Shown here: positions 53,000 through 62,414 of the stretch, piece after piece | Position numbering within the stretch: the stretch's first letter is position 1 | Layout of the letters: every line of letters starts with the position of its first letter | Assembly (NCBI RefSeq): GCF_013149295.1 | Contig: NZ_JABGCB010000003.1 | Span: 120,631-184,630, forward strand | Direction of reading: 5' to 3' | Source of the DNA: Novosphingobium sp. SG751A | GTDB taxonomy: Bacteria > Pseudomonadota > Alphaproteobacteria > Sphingomonadales > Sphingomonadaceae | DNA length: 64,000 nucleotides | Made by a program: the position numbers and the translations under genes | The notes under the pieces: model-generated | The model's input: only the letters and a program-made list of their open reading frames with translations | Database searches by the model: none | What the model was told of the DNA's origin: nothing

Positions 53000-53350
53000 A
53001 TGGACCTCAGGGAGATTCTTGCAACCAATCTTAGAGGCATGCGCAACGAAACGGGGCGGACACAAGAGGAAATGGCCCAAATTCTCGGTGTCAGCGCGCG
53101 CTATCTGGGATCGATCGAGCGCAACAAAGTGTCGCCCAGCGTAACGTTGCTGGGGAGATTTGCGGAGGCCCTGGGAGTACCCGCTTTGCGAGCTCATTAC
53201 GCCGGGGAAGGTAGATCGATAGCAGCCTGTCTGGCTGCTGCGTGTCGGCGAACGCAGTTCAGAAATCGGTGGCGGAGTGGGTTGCGGTCGTGCTTCGGCC
53301 AGACGGCTTCGATCCAGATAAATGCGTTGTCGTCCTCCATGGGCCGATAG
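53000..53350 (+). CDS. XRE-family transcriptional regulator
   Basis: A 116-residue protein with an HTH at residues about 6-61 (LATNLRGMRNETGRTQEEMAQILGVSARYLGSIERNKVSPS). The natural end of such ICE regulators is near ALGVPALRAH. The last 35 or so residues are read antisense to the LysR gene and look like junk. It lies 287 bases after trbI, next to the palindrome, and may control transfer genes. Confidence 0.75.
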   Translation: MDLREILATNLRGMRNETGRTQEEMAQILGVSARYLGSIERNKVSPSVTLLGRFAEALGVPALRAHYAGEGRSIAACLAAACRRTQFRNRWRSGLRSCFGQTASIQINALSSSMGR

Positions 53351-54207
53351 GTGATGCCAGCGCGTGGCTCGGTCGTCGATGCGAGGAGGAGAGTTGCGCC
53401 CATTCCCCTTCTCACCATTTCGATGAGGGTACCTCGCGACACATCATGAAGATCGCAATTGAGCGGGAGGTCACCCATCCGCGCCGCCAGCGCGCGATAG
53501 TCTGACAGGTCACCTTGGTTGGATCGGAGGATCACCGAGATCGATGAGAGATCAGACCACCTCAAGCGGACTTTGGCAGTGAGGGGATGGTGATCCGGCA
53601 CTGCCGCGACCAGAGGATCAGCCCAAAGCCGCTCCTGCACATTTGCGCCACCTGCGACGTCGGGGTGAAGGGCCATGAACATGATATCGAGCGTCTGCTC
53701 GTTGAGACGACGATAGAGATCGCCTGGCGGTCCTTCGACCAATTGAAACTGGACGTCTGGGCATTCATCGCGGATTTCTATGAGGGCATCGCCGAGTGGA
53801 CCAAAGGCAAGGGCGGGATGAATCCCGATGGCGAGTGAACCCGCCCGGCTCTGCGCGGTGGCCAAAGCGCGTTCGATTTGTCGATCCACGGTGAACAGCA
53901 GCAGTTTCGCGGACGGCAAAATTGCTTGCCCGATTGGAGTGAGTGTAACTGGTGATCCTCGGCGCCGTTCGAACAAGTCAGCACCGTAGATATCCTCTAG
54001 TCTGGCGATGGTCTGGCTGACCGCCGGCTGACTGACGCCGAGTTGTCGCGCGGCGGCCGCGAAACTCCGTGCTTCTGAAACCTTCAAAAAAGTTTCCAGT
54101 TGGTGGAAATCGGGCCGAGAAGCGTTTGGGCGACGCGCAGGAGCATCAATTTTCGTGCCGCGCTTGGAAGGATCTTCCGGACGCAATCTAGGCGTTTCAT
54201 TTGCCAT
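53197..54207 (-). CDS. LysR-type transcriptional regulator
   Basis: A 336-residue LysR regulator with a winged HTH (FHQLETFLKVSEARSFAAAARQLGVSQPAVSQTIARLEDIYGADLFERR) starting near residue 34 after a charged leader, and a periplasmic-binding-type effector domain (AGSLAIGIHPALAFGPLGDALIEI). The ATG 54207 is preferred over an upstream in-frame start at 54249. It is the last gene downstream of the TonB receptor and dctA on the same strand, and probably senses the pathway substrate or product. Confidence 0.9.
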   Translation of the reverse strand: MANETPRLRPEDPSKRGTKIDAPARRPNASRPDFHQLETFLKVSEARSFAAAARQLGVSQPAVSQTIARLEDIYGADLFERRRGSPVTLTPIGQAILPSAKLLLFTVDRQIERALATAQSRAGSLAIGIHPALAFGPLGDALIEIRDECPDVQFQLVEGPPGDLYRRLNEQTLDIMFMALHPDVAGGANVQERLWADPLVAAVPDHHPLTAKVRLRWSDLSSISVILRSNQGDLSDYRALAARMGDLPLNCDLHDVSRGTLIEMVRRGMGATLLLASTTEPRAGITYRPMEDDNAFIWIEAVWPKHDRNPLRHRFLNCVRRHAAARQAAIDLPSPA

Positions 54208-54306
54208 CGAAAGAACAAGGCGCGCTTGGCATGCGATTGGCCCTCCCAAATATGATTGCGCTCGCTGGTGCGCGGGCCATGGCTAGTCGGTATTGCTTCG
54301 TGCGGT

Positions 54307-55587
54307 TCAGCCGAGAGCGTGCTTCAGCATGCCGCGGTCCAGCGCACCTTCCCAGCGGGCGATGACTAGGGTCGCGACCGCGTTGCCAATAAAATTTGTT
54401 AGGCTGCGGCATTCCGACATGAAGCGATCGATGCCTAGGATCAGGGCTATGCCTGCGATGGGAATTGATGGCACTACCGAGAGAGTTGCGGCCAGCGTTA
54501 TAAAGCCTGCTCCGGTGACACCTGCCGCACCTTTGGACGAGATCACAGCGACGAGCAGCAGACTGATCTGCGCCCCCAGCGTAAGATCGACGTTGCAGGC
54601 CTGGGCAATGAAGAGGGCGGCAAGCGCCATATAGATGTTCGTGCCGTCAAGATTGAACGAATAGCCAGTTGGCACAACGAGGCCAACGATCGGCTTCGAA
54701 CACCCTGCTCCTTCCATCTTTGCCATCAGAGCTGGCAGGGCGCTTTCTGACGAAGACGTGCCGAGTACGAGTAAAAGCTCGTCCTTCAAATAAGCAAGGA
54801 GTTTGAAGATTGAGAACCCCGCCGCCCAAGCGACAGTGCCAAGGACGACGACAACAAACACGAGCGCGGTCAGATAGAAACAGGCCACCAGGCCGCCTAG
54901 ATGCACGAGCGTGCCGAGACCGAACTTCCCAATGGTGAAGGCCATCGCGCCGAACGCGCCGATCGGCGCCGCCTTCATAAGGATACCTACTAGATCGAAA
55001 ATGACTGTGGTTACACGTTCAAGCAGATCGACAATCGGCGCTCCCCGCTCGCCCACCCGCGCGAGCGCGACACCGAACAGGATGGCGACGACCAGAACCT
55101 GCAATACGTCCCCGTTGGCCAACGCCGCGACGAGCGTGGTCGGGATCATTGCCATCAAGAAGCCGGTCAGCGACTGATCATGCGCCTTTGCGGTGAACTC
55201 GGCGACGTGGCTAGTGTCGACCGCCGCCGGGTCGATGTTCAGGCCCGCGCCTGGCTGCGCGAGGTTGGCAACGACGAGCCCGACGATCAGCGCGAGCGTC
55301 GACATCACGATAAAATAGGCAAAGGTCTTGAACGCGATCCGCCCGACGTCGCCAAGATTGCCCAGTCCGGTGATGCCCGTTACGACTGTCAGGAAGATCA
55401 CCGGCGCGATGATCATCTTGACCAACTTGATGAAGCCATCCCCGAGCGGCTTCATCTGGGCGCCGAGATTTGGCTCAAGCCAACCCAGGAGGATGCCGAG
55501 CGCGATGGCGACCAGCACCTGGACGTACAGCGAGCGCCACAACGGAGTTTGGGTCGATCCTCTCGACTGGCTGATGTGCAGTGTCAT
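54307..55587 (-). CDS. Dicarboxylate/amino acid:cation symporter (DctA-like)
   Basis: A 426-residue inner membrane carrier of the DAACS family that takes up C4-dicarboxylates or acidic amino acids with cations. Eight membrane segments and re-entrant loops include [15 protein letters not shown] (serine-rich HP1), [27 protein letters not shown] (TM7) and [19 protein letters not shown] (HP2). The ATG at 55587 follows AAAGG. It would import a small acid product or substrate of the same pathway. Confidence 0.92.
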   Translation of the reverse strand: MTLHISQSRGSTQTPLWRSLYVQVLVAIALGILLGWLEPNLGAQMKPLGDGFIKLVKMIIAPVIFLTVVTGITGLGNLGDVGRIAFKTFAYFIVMSTLALIVGLVVANLAQPGAGLNIDPAAVDTSHVAEFTAKAHDQSLTGFLMAMIPTTLVAALANGDVLQVLVVAILFGVALARVGERGAPIVDLLERVTTVIFDLVGILMKAAPIGAFGAMAFTIGKFGLGTLVHLGGLVACFYLTALVFVVVVLGTVAWAAGFSIFKLLAYLKDELLLVLGTSSSESALPALMAKMEGAGCSKPIVGLVVPTGYSFNLDGTNIYMALAALFIAQACNVDLTLGAQISLLLVAVISSKGAAGVTGAGFITLAATLSVVPSIPIAGIALILGIDRFMSECRSLTNFIGNAVATLVIARWEGALDRGMLKHALG

Positions 55588-55654
55588 GAGAGCCTTTCCG
55601 ACGCTGTCGCGACAGCGGAGCATTTGTGCCGGATGACCGGCAGCCAGAGAGCGA

Positions 55655-57937
55655 TCAGAACGCGACACGAATCCGGGCGGTCAGGATCCGCGGCGTGTTT
55701 GGCTTGATGTGCAAGCTGCTCACGGGCGGCACGTCGAAATTGAAACCGGAGACGGGATATTTGCCGTTGAGGATGTTCTCGGCCTGCAACGAAAGGCTCC
55801 ACCGTTTCTCCGGCGCGGAATATGAGATGAGCGCGCCAAAAATCGCCTGTGGCCGCGACTTCAATCCAGCCTCATTTGTGGGCTGGAAATAGACGGTGCT
55901 CTGATAGCGACCATTTGCCTGCAGCGACACATAACCGCCGTTCGAAAAAACAAATTCCTTCGCGACGACCGCCGTTGCGCTGAACTGCGGCGTGAGCGGC
56001 GCTCGATTGCCCGAGAAGTCGATAATCTGGGTGGGATCAGTTTCCTGAGGGTTCAGAATGAAATCCTGATATTGCGCATCGACCCATCCGCCGGACGTCA
56101 CGATCCGCAATGTTGCCGCAGGCTTCCAGGTGATCTGCACCTCGATGCCCTTGATCTTCGATTTCGCGGCGTTGGCGAAGGTCGCCACCGGTAAGGGATT
56201 CGTAGCATTGGGCACAGGCAGCAGGATCGACTGCTGCTGGTCACTATAGATGTAGCAAAAGGCCGAACTGTCGATCAGGATGTTTCCGTCAGCCAGACTG
56301 CCTTTGTAGCCGATTTCGAACGCATCGAGCGTCTCGGGCTTGGTCACGCGCGACTGGAGTGCCAGCGCCGCCGGGTCGGTGCTGAGCGCGATGCCATTGA
56401 CGTCCCCGGCTTTGAAGCCGCGGCCATAGCTCGCATAGATCATGTTGCGGTCTGCCAGATGGTAATCGAGGCTGACCCGGCCGCTGACATTGTTGAAAGA
56501 TTTTCGATTGTCTGCGGTTGCCGAGTTAAAAATGGCGATCCCGGAGGACGCGATCGAACCGAAGAAGCGGGTTCCCAGATCTCCGCTCGCGTCTACCGTG
56601 GTGTAGCCAACATCTTTCCGCTCATGCGTCCAGCGCAGGCCGCCGCTAACATTCAAGCCTGCGGCAAGCTCATATTCCGCCTGTCCGAAGATCGCAAAGC
56701 TGTCGGTCTTGATCCGCTTCACATTACCGGCAGAGCCGATAACGAAGTCAGCGAGATAGTCACCGCGATAGAGCTCGTTGTAATAGAAGCCGCCAATGTG
56801 CCAGTTCAGCCCCTGGGATTTGCCGCTGAGGCGCACCTCTTGGCTGAGCGTGTTGAACCGGTCATAGAAATGATCATTTTCCTGAAAGATCGCCAGATCG
56901 TCGACGTCATCAAGGCGCCGCATGGTGGCCCGGTCGTAAGAACTTATCGAGGTCAGTGTCAGGTCGCCGAGATCGATCTGGACGTTGGCGAAACCCCCGA
57001 CGCTCTTGACCCGCTCGAAGCCGGGTCCATTATAATTCTCGAACAGATTGGCGGTGTCGGTGCCGCCGCCTGCGGCGCAAATCCCCAGGGTCGGTCTGGT
57101 GACTCCGGGCGGGCATAAGGTTCCCACCGCCTTGAACGGGGCAATGTCGGGCGTCGATCGGCCATAATGCCCATTGAGCAAAATCCGCACATTCTCCAAT
57201 GGCTCGACAAGCAATTGAAGACGACCGGCAAGATCGTCGGTTTCACCATTGTGGCCGCCCAAGTTGAGGTTGCGATACACCCCCTTGTTTTTGTTGCGCG
57301 CGATGGAGAGCCGTACAGCGGCGTTCGGACCGATGTCGCTCTCGAGCGCGGCCTCGACGTTCAACGTACCGAATGAGCCTGCAGTCAGTTCGCCGAAACC
57401 GTCGACGCCGTCGCCGATCGTCGGTTGCACCGAAATGAAGTTGATCAGGCCCGCTGTCGCATTTCGGCCATAGAGCGTGCCCTGCGGGCCCTTAAGCACC
57501 TCGACGCGCTCGACATCGAAAGTGGCGAAGCCCTGCGCGATGTTCGGGCCGATAAGAACATTGTCGGAATAAACCGCGACCGGATTGACGTTGTTGGGCA
57601 TGAACCCGTTGCTGCCGACACCCCGGATCGTCGGTTGCGGGGACGCTTTCCCGAACTCGGTATTCCAGGTGAAGTTCGGGGTGAATTGCGCGATATCCCC
57701 GCTCTGCTTGATCCCCAGCGCGCGCATTTGGTCGCCGGAAAACGCATTCACGGCGATCGGCACGTCCTGAAGATTCTCATTGCGCTTTCGCGCTTGGACT
57801 ATGATCTCGTCGCCGATCACCGACGGCTCAGCAGCAGCGGCCGCCGTCTGCGCCCGCGCGCCAACGGAAATGTTCAATCCCGTCAAGGCGAGGAGCAGCG
57901 CTGTCGTAAGGGACGCGCGGCGACAAACTCGAAGCAT
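55655..57937 (-). CDS. TonB-dependent receptor
   Basis: A 760-residue outer membrane receptor with a signal peptide ([21 protein letters not shown]), a plug domain ([29 protein letters not shown], then [28 protein letters not shown]) and a 22-strand barrel ending in RIRVAF. It is of the Sphingomonad iron-independent type used for many organic substrates. The ATG 57937 follows GGGAGACC. It is the first gene of a probable operon with dctA and lysR. Confidence 0.93.
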   Translation of the reverse strand: MLRVCRRASLTTALLLALTGLNISVGARAQTAAAAAEPSVIGDEIIVQARKRNENLQDVPIAVNAFSGDQMRALGIKQSGDIAQFTPNFTWNTEFGKASPQPTIRGVGSNGFMPNNVNPVAVYSDNVLIGPNIAQGFATFDVERVEVLKGPQGTLYGRNATAGLINFISVQPTIGDGVDGFGELTAGSFGTLNVEAALESDIGPNAAVRLSIARNKNKGVYRNLNLGGHNGETDDLAGRLQLLVEPLENVRILLNGHYGRSTPDIAPFKAVGTLCPPGVTRPTLGICAAGGGTDTANLFENYNGPGFERVKSVGGFANVQIDLGDLTLTSISSYDRATMRRLDDVDDLAIFQENDHFYDRFNTLSQEVRLSGKSQGLNWHIGGFYYNELYRGDYLADFVIGSAGNVKRIKTDSFAIFGQAEYELAAGLNVSGGLRWTHERKDVGYTTVDASGDLGTRFFGSIASSGIAIFNSATADNRKSFNNVSGRVSLDYHLADRNMIYASYGRGFKAGDVNGIALSTDPAALALQSRVTKPETLDAFEIGYKGSLADGNILIDSSAFCYIYSDQQQSILLPVPNATNPLPVATFANAAKSKIKGIEVQITWKPAATLRIVTSGGWVDAQYQDFILNPQETDPTQIIDFSGNRAPLTPQFSATAVVAKEFVFSNGGYVSLQANGRYQSTVYFQPTNEAGLKSRPQAIFGALISYSAPEKRWSLSLQAENILNGKYPVSGFNFDVPPVSSLHIKPNTPRILTARIRVAF

Positions 57938-58111
57938 AAGCAGGTCTCCCGTCGGTCCGGGTCCCGATGCGCAATCCATCCCGGAACGATTGACCCTAAC
58001 CGGCGGGAATTAAATCGGAATATGCGCTCGCCAATTTGATCTATGCGGTTTGCAGAAGCAGTGCCTGAGCGGGCCCGCGCTCTTGTCACGACATGCGGCC
58101 CCCACAATGAT

Positions 58112-58126
58112 CGCCTCATTGAGGCG
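58112..58126. promoter_or_regulatory. 7-1-7 inverted repeat in the amidase leader
   Basis: CGCCTCA-T-TGAGGCG, a perfect palindrome 43 bases before the amidase ATG in the divergent region between receptor and amidase. It may be an operator for the LysR protein or a leader hairpin. Confidence 0.4.
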
Positions 58127-58168
58127 GTGAAGATCCGCCTGGGGTGCATGGATAGGAGCGACAATCAG

Positions 58169-59617
58169 ATGATGAGCTTGACCGAATATAGCGCATGTGA
58201 TGCGACTGATCTGGCGTCGTTGGTGAAGCGCCGCGAAGTCTCTGCTCGCGAACTCGCGCAAACCGCGTTGGTCGCCGTTGATGTTGTCAACGATCGCCTT
58301 AACGCCGTGATCGAAGTTTATCCCGAGCGTCTTGACAACCTCGACGACGAATATCTGGCAGCGTTGCCGCTAGGGGGTGTTCCGTTCTTCTTCAAGGATC
58401 TTGGCCCAACAGAAGTGGGCAAGAAGTCGGAATGGGGCAGCCACTTTTCCGCGGGAATGACCGCCGAGGGGACCACTTTCCTGACCGATCGCTTCCACGC
58501 CGCGGGGCTCAGTGTTCTCGGTCGCACCAGTTGCCCTGAGTTCGGATTCACCATCTCGACGGAGTCACGGCTGAACGGGGTTACACGTAATCCCTGGGAC
58601 ACTGAACTGACTCCCGGCGGCTCTAGCGGCGGGTCGGCCGCGATTGTCGCGGCCGGTGTCGTGCCCATCGCCCACACCAACGACGGCGCGGGGTCGACCC
58701 GTGTGCCCGCGAGCATCTGTGGCTTGGTGGGGCTCAAATGTTCTCGCGGAACCGTCAGTCTTGGACCGGGCGCGGGCGACGTGATGTTCCCGCTTTACTC
58801 AGAATTTGTCGCCTCGCGCAGCGTTCGCGACACCGAGGCCGTCCTCAATGCCATCAGTGGTCCGATGCCGGGCGAGTCAGTTTACAGCCAGCTACGCGTT
58901 GCAACGCTGCGCTCCGCCGGGCGGCGACCGAGGATTGCGATGAGTAGGATGAACTGGGGCGGCAAGGCTGCGACGCCGGCGGTGCGGTCCGCGGTCCTGA
59001 CCATCGTACCGACGTTGGAGGCACTCGGCTTCGATGTCGATGTCGCCGATCCAGCGATCGATTTCGCCGAGTTCCACAAGGTTACAACCGACTTTTACAG
59101 CCTTTATGCGATGGTCGAGATAGACATGATGGCGCGTGCGCTCGGCAAGCCCGTCGATCCATTCTTGTTCGAGCCGGTCAGCTACCGCCTCTACGAACAG
59201 GGCAAATCGCAGGGACTGTCGGTGTATCTGCACGCGCTCGACCGCATGAACCAATATTCGAGAGCGCTAGGCTCCTTTTTCGAGCGATTTGATTATTATG
59301 TGACGCCGACGCTCGCCACGACGACACCGAAGGCCGGTGCACTCTCGCTCGACCGTGACATCGCGATCGAGACTTTTCACGAGCAGTGGGCCCATACCTC
59401 GCCTTATTGCAGTCTAGCCAACTTTACCGGCATCCCTGCCGTCAGCCTACCGTTGCTCACCCATGCCGACGGCACTCCGCTCGGCGTCATGTTCATGGCC
59501 CCGATCGGCGCCGAGCGGGATCTGTTGAGCATCGCCTATGATCTTGAGGCCGCCCTACCTTGGGTTGCCCGACGGCCGGCTGTCCACGTGGCTCGCGCGG
59601 CGGCAGCGCTTGGTTGA
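58169..59617 (+). CDS. Amidase-signature hydrolase
   Basis: A 482-residue enzyme of the amidase signature family (Ser-cisSer-Lys). The triad is visible: Lys76 in VPFFFKDLGP, Ser152 in TPGGSSGGSAAIVAAG and Ser176 in HTNDGAGSTRVPASICG. It hydrolyses an amide bond; the exact substrate is unknown. The ATG 58169 follows AGGAG at 58154-58158, and longer frames from 58043 are leader. It is divergent from the TonB receptor, typical for a regulated catabolic gene. Confidence 0.9.
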   Translation: MMSLTEYSACDATDLASLVKRREVSARELAQTALVAVDVVNDRLNAVIEVYPERLDNLDDEYLAALPLGGVPFFFKDLGPTEVGKKSEWGSHFSAGMTAEGTTFLTDRFHAAGLSVLGRTSCPEFGFTISTESRLNGVTRNPWDTELTPGGSSGGSAAIVAAGVVPIAHTNDGAGSTRVPASICGLVGLKCSRGTVSLGPGAGDVMFPLYSEFVASRSVRDTEAVLNAISGPMPGESVYSQLRVATLRSAGRRPRIAMSRMNWGGKAATPAVRSAVLTIVPTLEALGFDVDVADPAIDFAEFHKVTTDFYSLYAMVEIDMMARALGKPVDPFLFEPVSYRLYEQGKSQGLSVYLHALDRMNQYSRALGSFFERFDYYVTPTLATTTPKAGALSLDRDIAIETFHEQWAHTSPYCSLANFTGIPAVSLPLLTHADGTPLGVMFMAPIGAERDLLSIAYDLEAALPWVARRPAVHVARAAAALG

Positions 59618-59985
59618 TGGTTCTCGTGCGGGTCGCCGCTGTGGCACGCCTGCTGTGGTCTGCCGGCTGATCGAGCCGGCGGCGTCGATCCAAGAACGGG
59701 CGGACGCCGCAGAGCCGGCTTTCTAGGCCACCGCCACGCCTTTCTATCAAACCAACCGCTGCTGTGGTGCAGCCTCGTCGGGCTCTACTGCGTTCGTCAT
59801 CATATTGAAGGCAAGATCTGCTGGTTTTGCGGCGCATCCCGGACGCCAGGGACCGAGACATATATTGCCGATCCCGAGATCATGCGGCCCCAATAGCCAC
59901 CGGCGACCCGGGGTGGTTCGCTTTTCAAATAGAGCGACGCGGCGGGGGAACCGCCGCGTCGCAACGCTAAAAATCTTCGCCGGTA
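59618..59985. other. 368-base intergenic region between amidase and metallohydrolase
   Basis: Convergent intergenic DNA. The first 300 bases hold no gene pattern I can recognise. It ends with the hairpin at 59934-59962. Confidence 0.5.
59934..59962 (-). terminator. Strong hairpin after the metallohydrolase gene
   Basis: GCGACGCGGCGG (59934-59945), loop GGGAA, CCGCCGCGTCGC (59951-59962), a perfect 12-bp stem. On the minus strand it is followed by TCTATTTG, a weak T-run. It ends 24 bases past the metallohydrolase stop. Confidence 0.75.
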
Positions 59986-62316
59986 CTAGCGCCGTACGGT
60001 GCGGCCGAAAGCCTTGCCGGTCACCTTGATCGGCTGCACCATCGCGCCATTTCCGGCCGTATCCCACGCGGCAAAGCGCACCCATTTTTTTCCGGTGGTA
60101 TCGAATGGTATCTCGAACCGGTGCACGCCAAATGGCGGCAAATCCCTCGTCGAGATGATCTGCCGATTGGTCTTCCGGCCGTCGCCCCAGACGACCTCCA
60201 CGAAGTCGAGTGGGAAGGTCCACTCGAGATCGGCAACGATGGTCCTGCGGCGCCCGGTGCCTTCCACCGCATAATGCGGCACCAGCACTTCGCCAGAGGT
60301 GACGAAATAATCGCCGCTTCGTAGCGCGTCGACGATAGGCTTCCAGTTATCCGGCCCCGGGAGCGTGTCGAGCTTCACATAATTTACCGGATTGTTTGCG
60401 TAGACATCGTCGCCTGGCCCTTGCGCATAGAGTTCGGAAATCGCTTGGATGAATTTGGGTGGCGTCGGCGTGTCGGCGATCCAGTTGTTCATATCATCGA
60501 GGGTCGGCAGACACCGGAGTTCGCAAAGCCGCGTTTCTGACCCATCAATTCCCATCCCCCATCGGAAACCGATACCGCGAAAGGTCTCGTCGAGAAAATA
60601 GGCCCGATCCTTGATGGCATCGGGAAAGCCCGTCGAACCCTTTGTCCGAGGATGCGGCATATAGATAAGGAGATTTTCGCGCTTCATCATTTCCGTCAAA
60701 TCATCCGGTGAGCCGATATTATAGACCTTGCCATAGGTCGCATCAGTCTCGACGAGCGATTGACCGCTTTTCCTAGTTGGGTTCCAATATACCGGATGGG
60801 ACATGAAGAGATCAGTATGTCCCCCGATCGCCTTTGCAAGGTCCAGGTCCTCGCCCATCATAATTTCCTCATTCGGCATTATGAGAAAATCTTTGCTGCT
60901 ATGGCGACGCGCGACCTCATAGTATAGTGCCTGGTTCTTGACATGGCCCGCTCCGGGCAGAGCCGCACCATGACTACCGTTCTGACCATCATCATCGATC
61001 GGGGCGAAGATGTTTATCCCAGCATCTTTCGCCACCTCAAAATCCGGCAATATATTGTTCAGATTGCCCGTTTGGAGCAGTCGGGTCGTAATGGCGGCAT
61101 GGAAATGGGTGGCCATGACCTTGTAACCATCGAGCGCTTTGAAACGGTCGCCGCGTGTGAATGCCAGCGCCCCCTCAGATGCGTCGCTGGCCCCTTTCCC
61201 ACTCACATAGAAATATACCGGCATGCGCTGCCAGGTTCCGGGGCGAGCGCTACGCAGCGCGAAGTTCTCGCGATAATCCATTGGTCCGCGGCCGGCGTTC
61301 GCTGGGTCAACCTCCGTATCCGCTTGACGAACGCCGAAGGAGAAAGAGGAGGCGCTGTCCTTGCTGTACCAAGCATAGCCGAGATTATATGAGATTTCGC
61401 GCGCCCAGAAAAAATTATGAGGCGGGGGAAAGGCGGCTATCGCCCCGCCCTCCAGGTCAGCGACCACAAGACGGTTAGCCGCTTGAAGCGTCACCGGTGC
61501 AGTATTCGGAAGACCGTCGAGCGCATAGGCTTGTGGCGTATTGGCCGTGCTGCGCCAAGTCACGCGTGATCTGTCTTCGATTGGAAGACCTTTCAGGCCA
61601 GCCTCGTACTTATAAGCGACAGAATCCTCGTCCGTCTTGGCAACGACCTCCTGTCTGATCAGGTTAGTCCCCTTGTAGACCGTATATTGGAGGCGCCCTT
61701 CGAAGACTCCCAGCGTAATCCCCGGCAGCGAGATCTCGATCGATCCGCCATTTGTGTTGACTTCGCAGCCCGTCATCCCAAAGGCGATGTCCGCTCGTTT
61801 GATCTCATCCGCGGTACGTGGTAGCCCCCGTTGACCAGCCATAGGTTCCAAGGGCGGACGAGCGTCTGCATGCCCGCCGTCTTCCGTCCCCGGGATCATG
61901 AGCGGAGCGTCCCAAAACGCGTCCCATTTATATTGCTTAACGGTCTCAGGCATTATTGGAACCCCGAGACGCCTCAGCGCACCGAACTGGCCGCCCGCGT
62001 TTCGACCCTCCATTCGACGGTAGCCCGAGACGACACGGAAGGAAGGCACCAGATTCCTGGCAACGACCGCCCACGGACCTTCTCCGGCTCGCGCACCGAT
62101 TTCCTCAAGCGTCGGTACGCCATTCTTTAATGACAAGCGGAGTCGAAGCGTCTCGTCCTTGGCGCCGTCCCAGGTGACTGTCAGTCCCTCGTTGTCACTT
62201 TCAGCGATGAGTCCGTCGGCTCGCTGATAGCCGTCCAGGTTGCAGAAGGACGCCGCCGAAGCGATGGACGATGTAAAGGCAGAGAGCCCGATGCCGATAA
62301 GCAGAAGGTGCTTCAT
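59986..62316 (-). CDS. Secreted PHP/CehA-McbA-like metallohydrolase
   Basis: A 776-residue exported protein with signal peptide (LLLIGIGLSAFTSSIASAA). A metal site of the PHP superfamily can be traced: His404-x-His406 (MATHFHAAI), acids in PNEEIMMG (E483/E484), His500 and His507 (GGHTDLFMSHPVY), His555 (YMPHPR) and Asp591 (GMGIDGSE). Length, signal peptide and motif order match the CehA/McbA carbamate hydrolases (about 790 residues). The first 390 residues are beta-rich and probably a sugar- or substrate-binding region. The ATG follows GGAGATTGG. Substrate is inferred only. Confidence 0.7.
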   Translation of the reverse strand: MKHLLLIGIGLSAFTSSIASAASFCNLDGYQRADGLIAESDNEGLTVTWDGAKDETLRLRLSLKNGVPTLEEIGARAGEGPWAVVARNLVPSFRVVSGYRRMEGRNAGGQFGALRRLGVPIMPETVKQYKWDAFWDAPLMIPGTEDGGHADARPPLEPMAGQRGLPRTADEIKRADIAFGMTGCEVNTNGGSIEISLPGITLGVFEGRLQYTVYKGTNLIRQEVVAKTDEDSVAYKYEAGLKGLPIEDRSRVTWRSTANTPQAYALDGLPNTAPVTLQAANRLVVADLEGGAIAAFPPPHNFFWAREISYNLGYAWYSKDSASSFSFGVRQADTEVDPANAGRGPMDYRENFALRSARPGTWQRMPVYFYVSGKGASDASEGALAFTRGDRFKALDGYKVMATHFHAAITTRLLQTGNLNNILPDFEVAKDAGINIFAPIDDDGQNGSHGAALPGAGHVKNQALYYEVARRHSSKDFLIMPNEEIMMGEDLDLAKAIGGHTDLFMSHPVYWNPTRKSGQSLVETDATYGKVYNIGSPDDLTEMMKRENLLIYMPHPRTKGSTGFPDAIKDRAYFLDETFRGIGFRWGMGIDGSETRLCELRCLPTLDDMNNWIADTPTPPKFIQAISELYAQGPGDDVYANNPVNYVKLDTLPGPDNWKPIVDALRSGDYFVTSGEVLVPHYAVEGTGRRRTIVADLEWTFPLDFVEVVWGDGRKTNRQIISTRDLPPFGVHRFEIPFDTTGKKWVRFAAWDTAGNGAMVQPIKVTGKAFGRTVRR

Positions 62317-62414
62317 TCCAATCTCCGTGACTGAAACGACAAGAGCAAGCAAATCAGATAGCCTTGCTTGCTCCGCCGTCAGGACGCGTTCTGCACTTTC
62401 AAGTCCTCATTAGA

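Larger units (their letters stand above)
40735..53350 (+). mobile_element. Integrative conjugative element backbone, partly deleted
   Basis: Begins right after trmB with an integrase and contains a complete trbB-trbI mating-pore operon plus an XRE regulator. Relaxase, traG coupling protein, traF, parA and repA that usually sit between integrase and trbB are missing from this stretch. The right end is not seen and may lie outside the window beyond the cargo genes. Confidence 0.75.

Noticed and set aside
59747..60223. 158-residue minus-strand frame between amidase and metallohydrolase
   Set aside because: It overlaps the metallohydrolase in another frame, is Arg-rich and has no family pattern.
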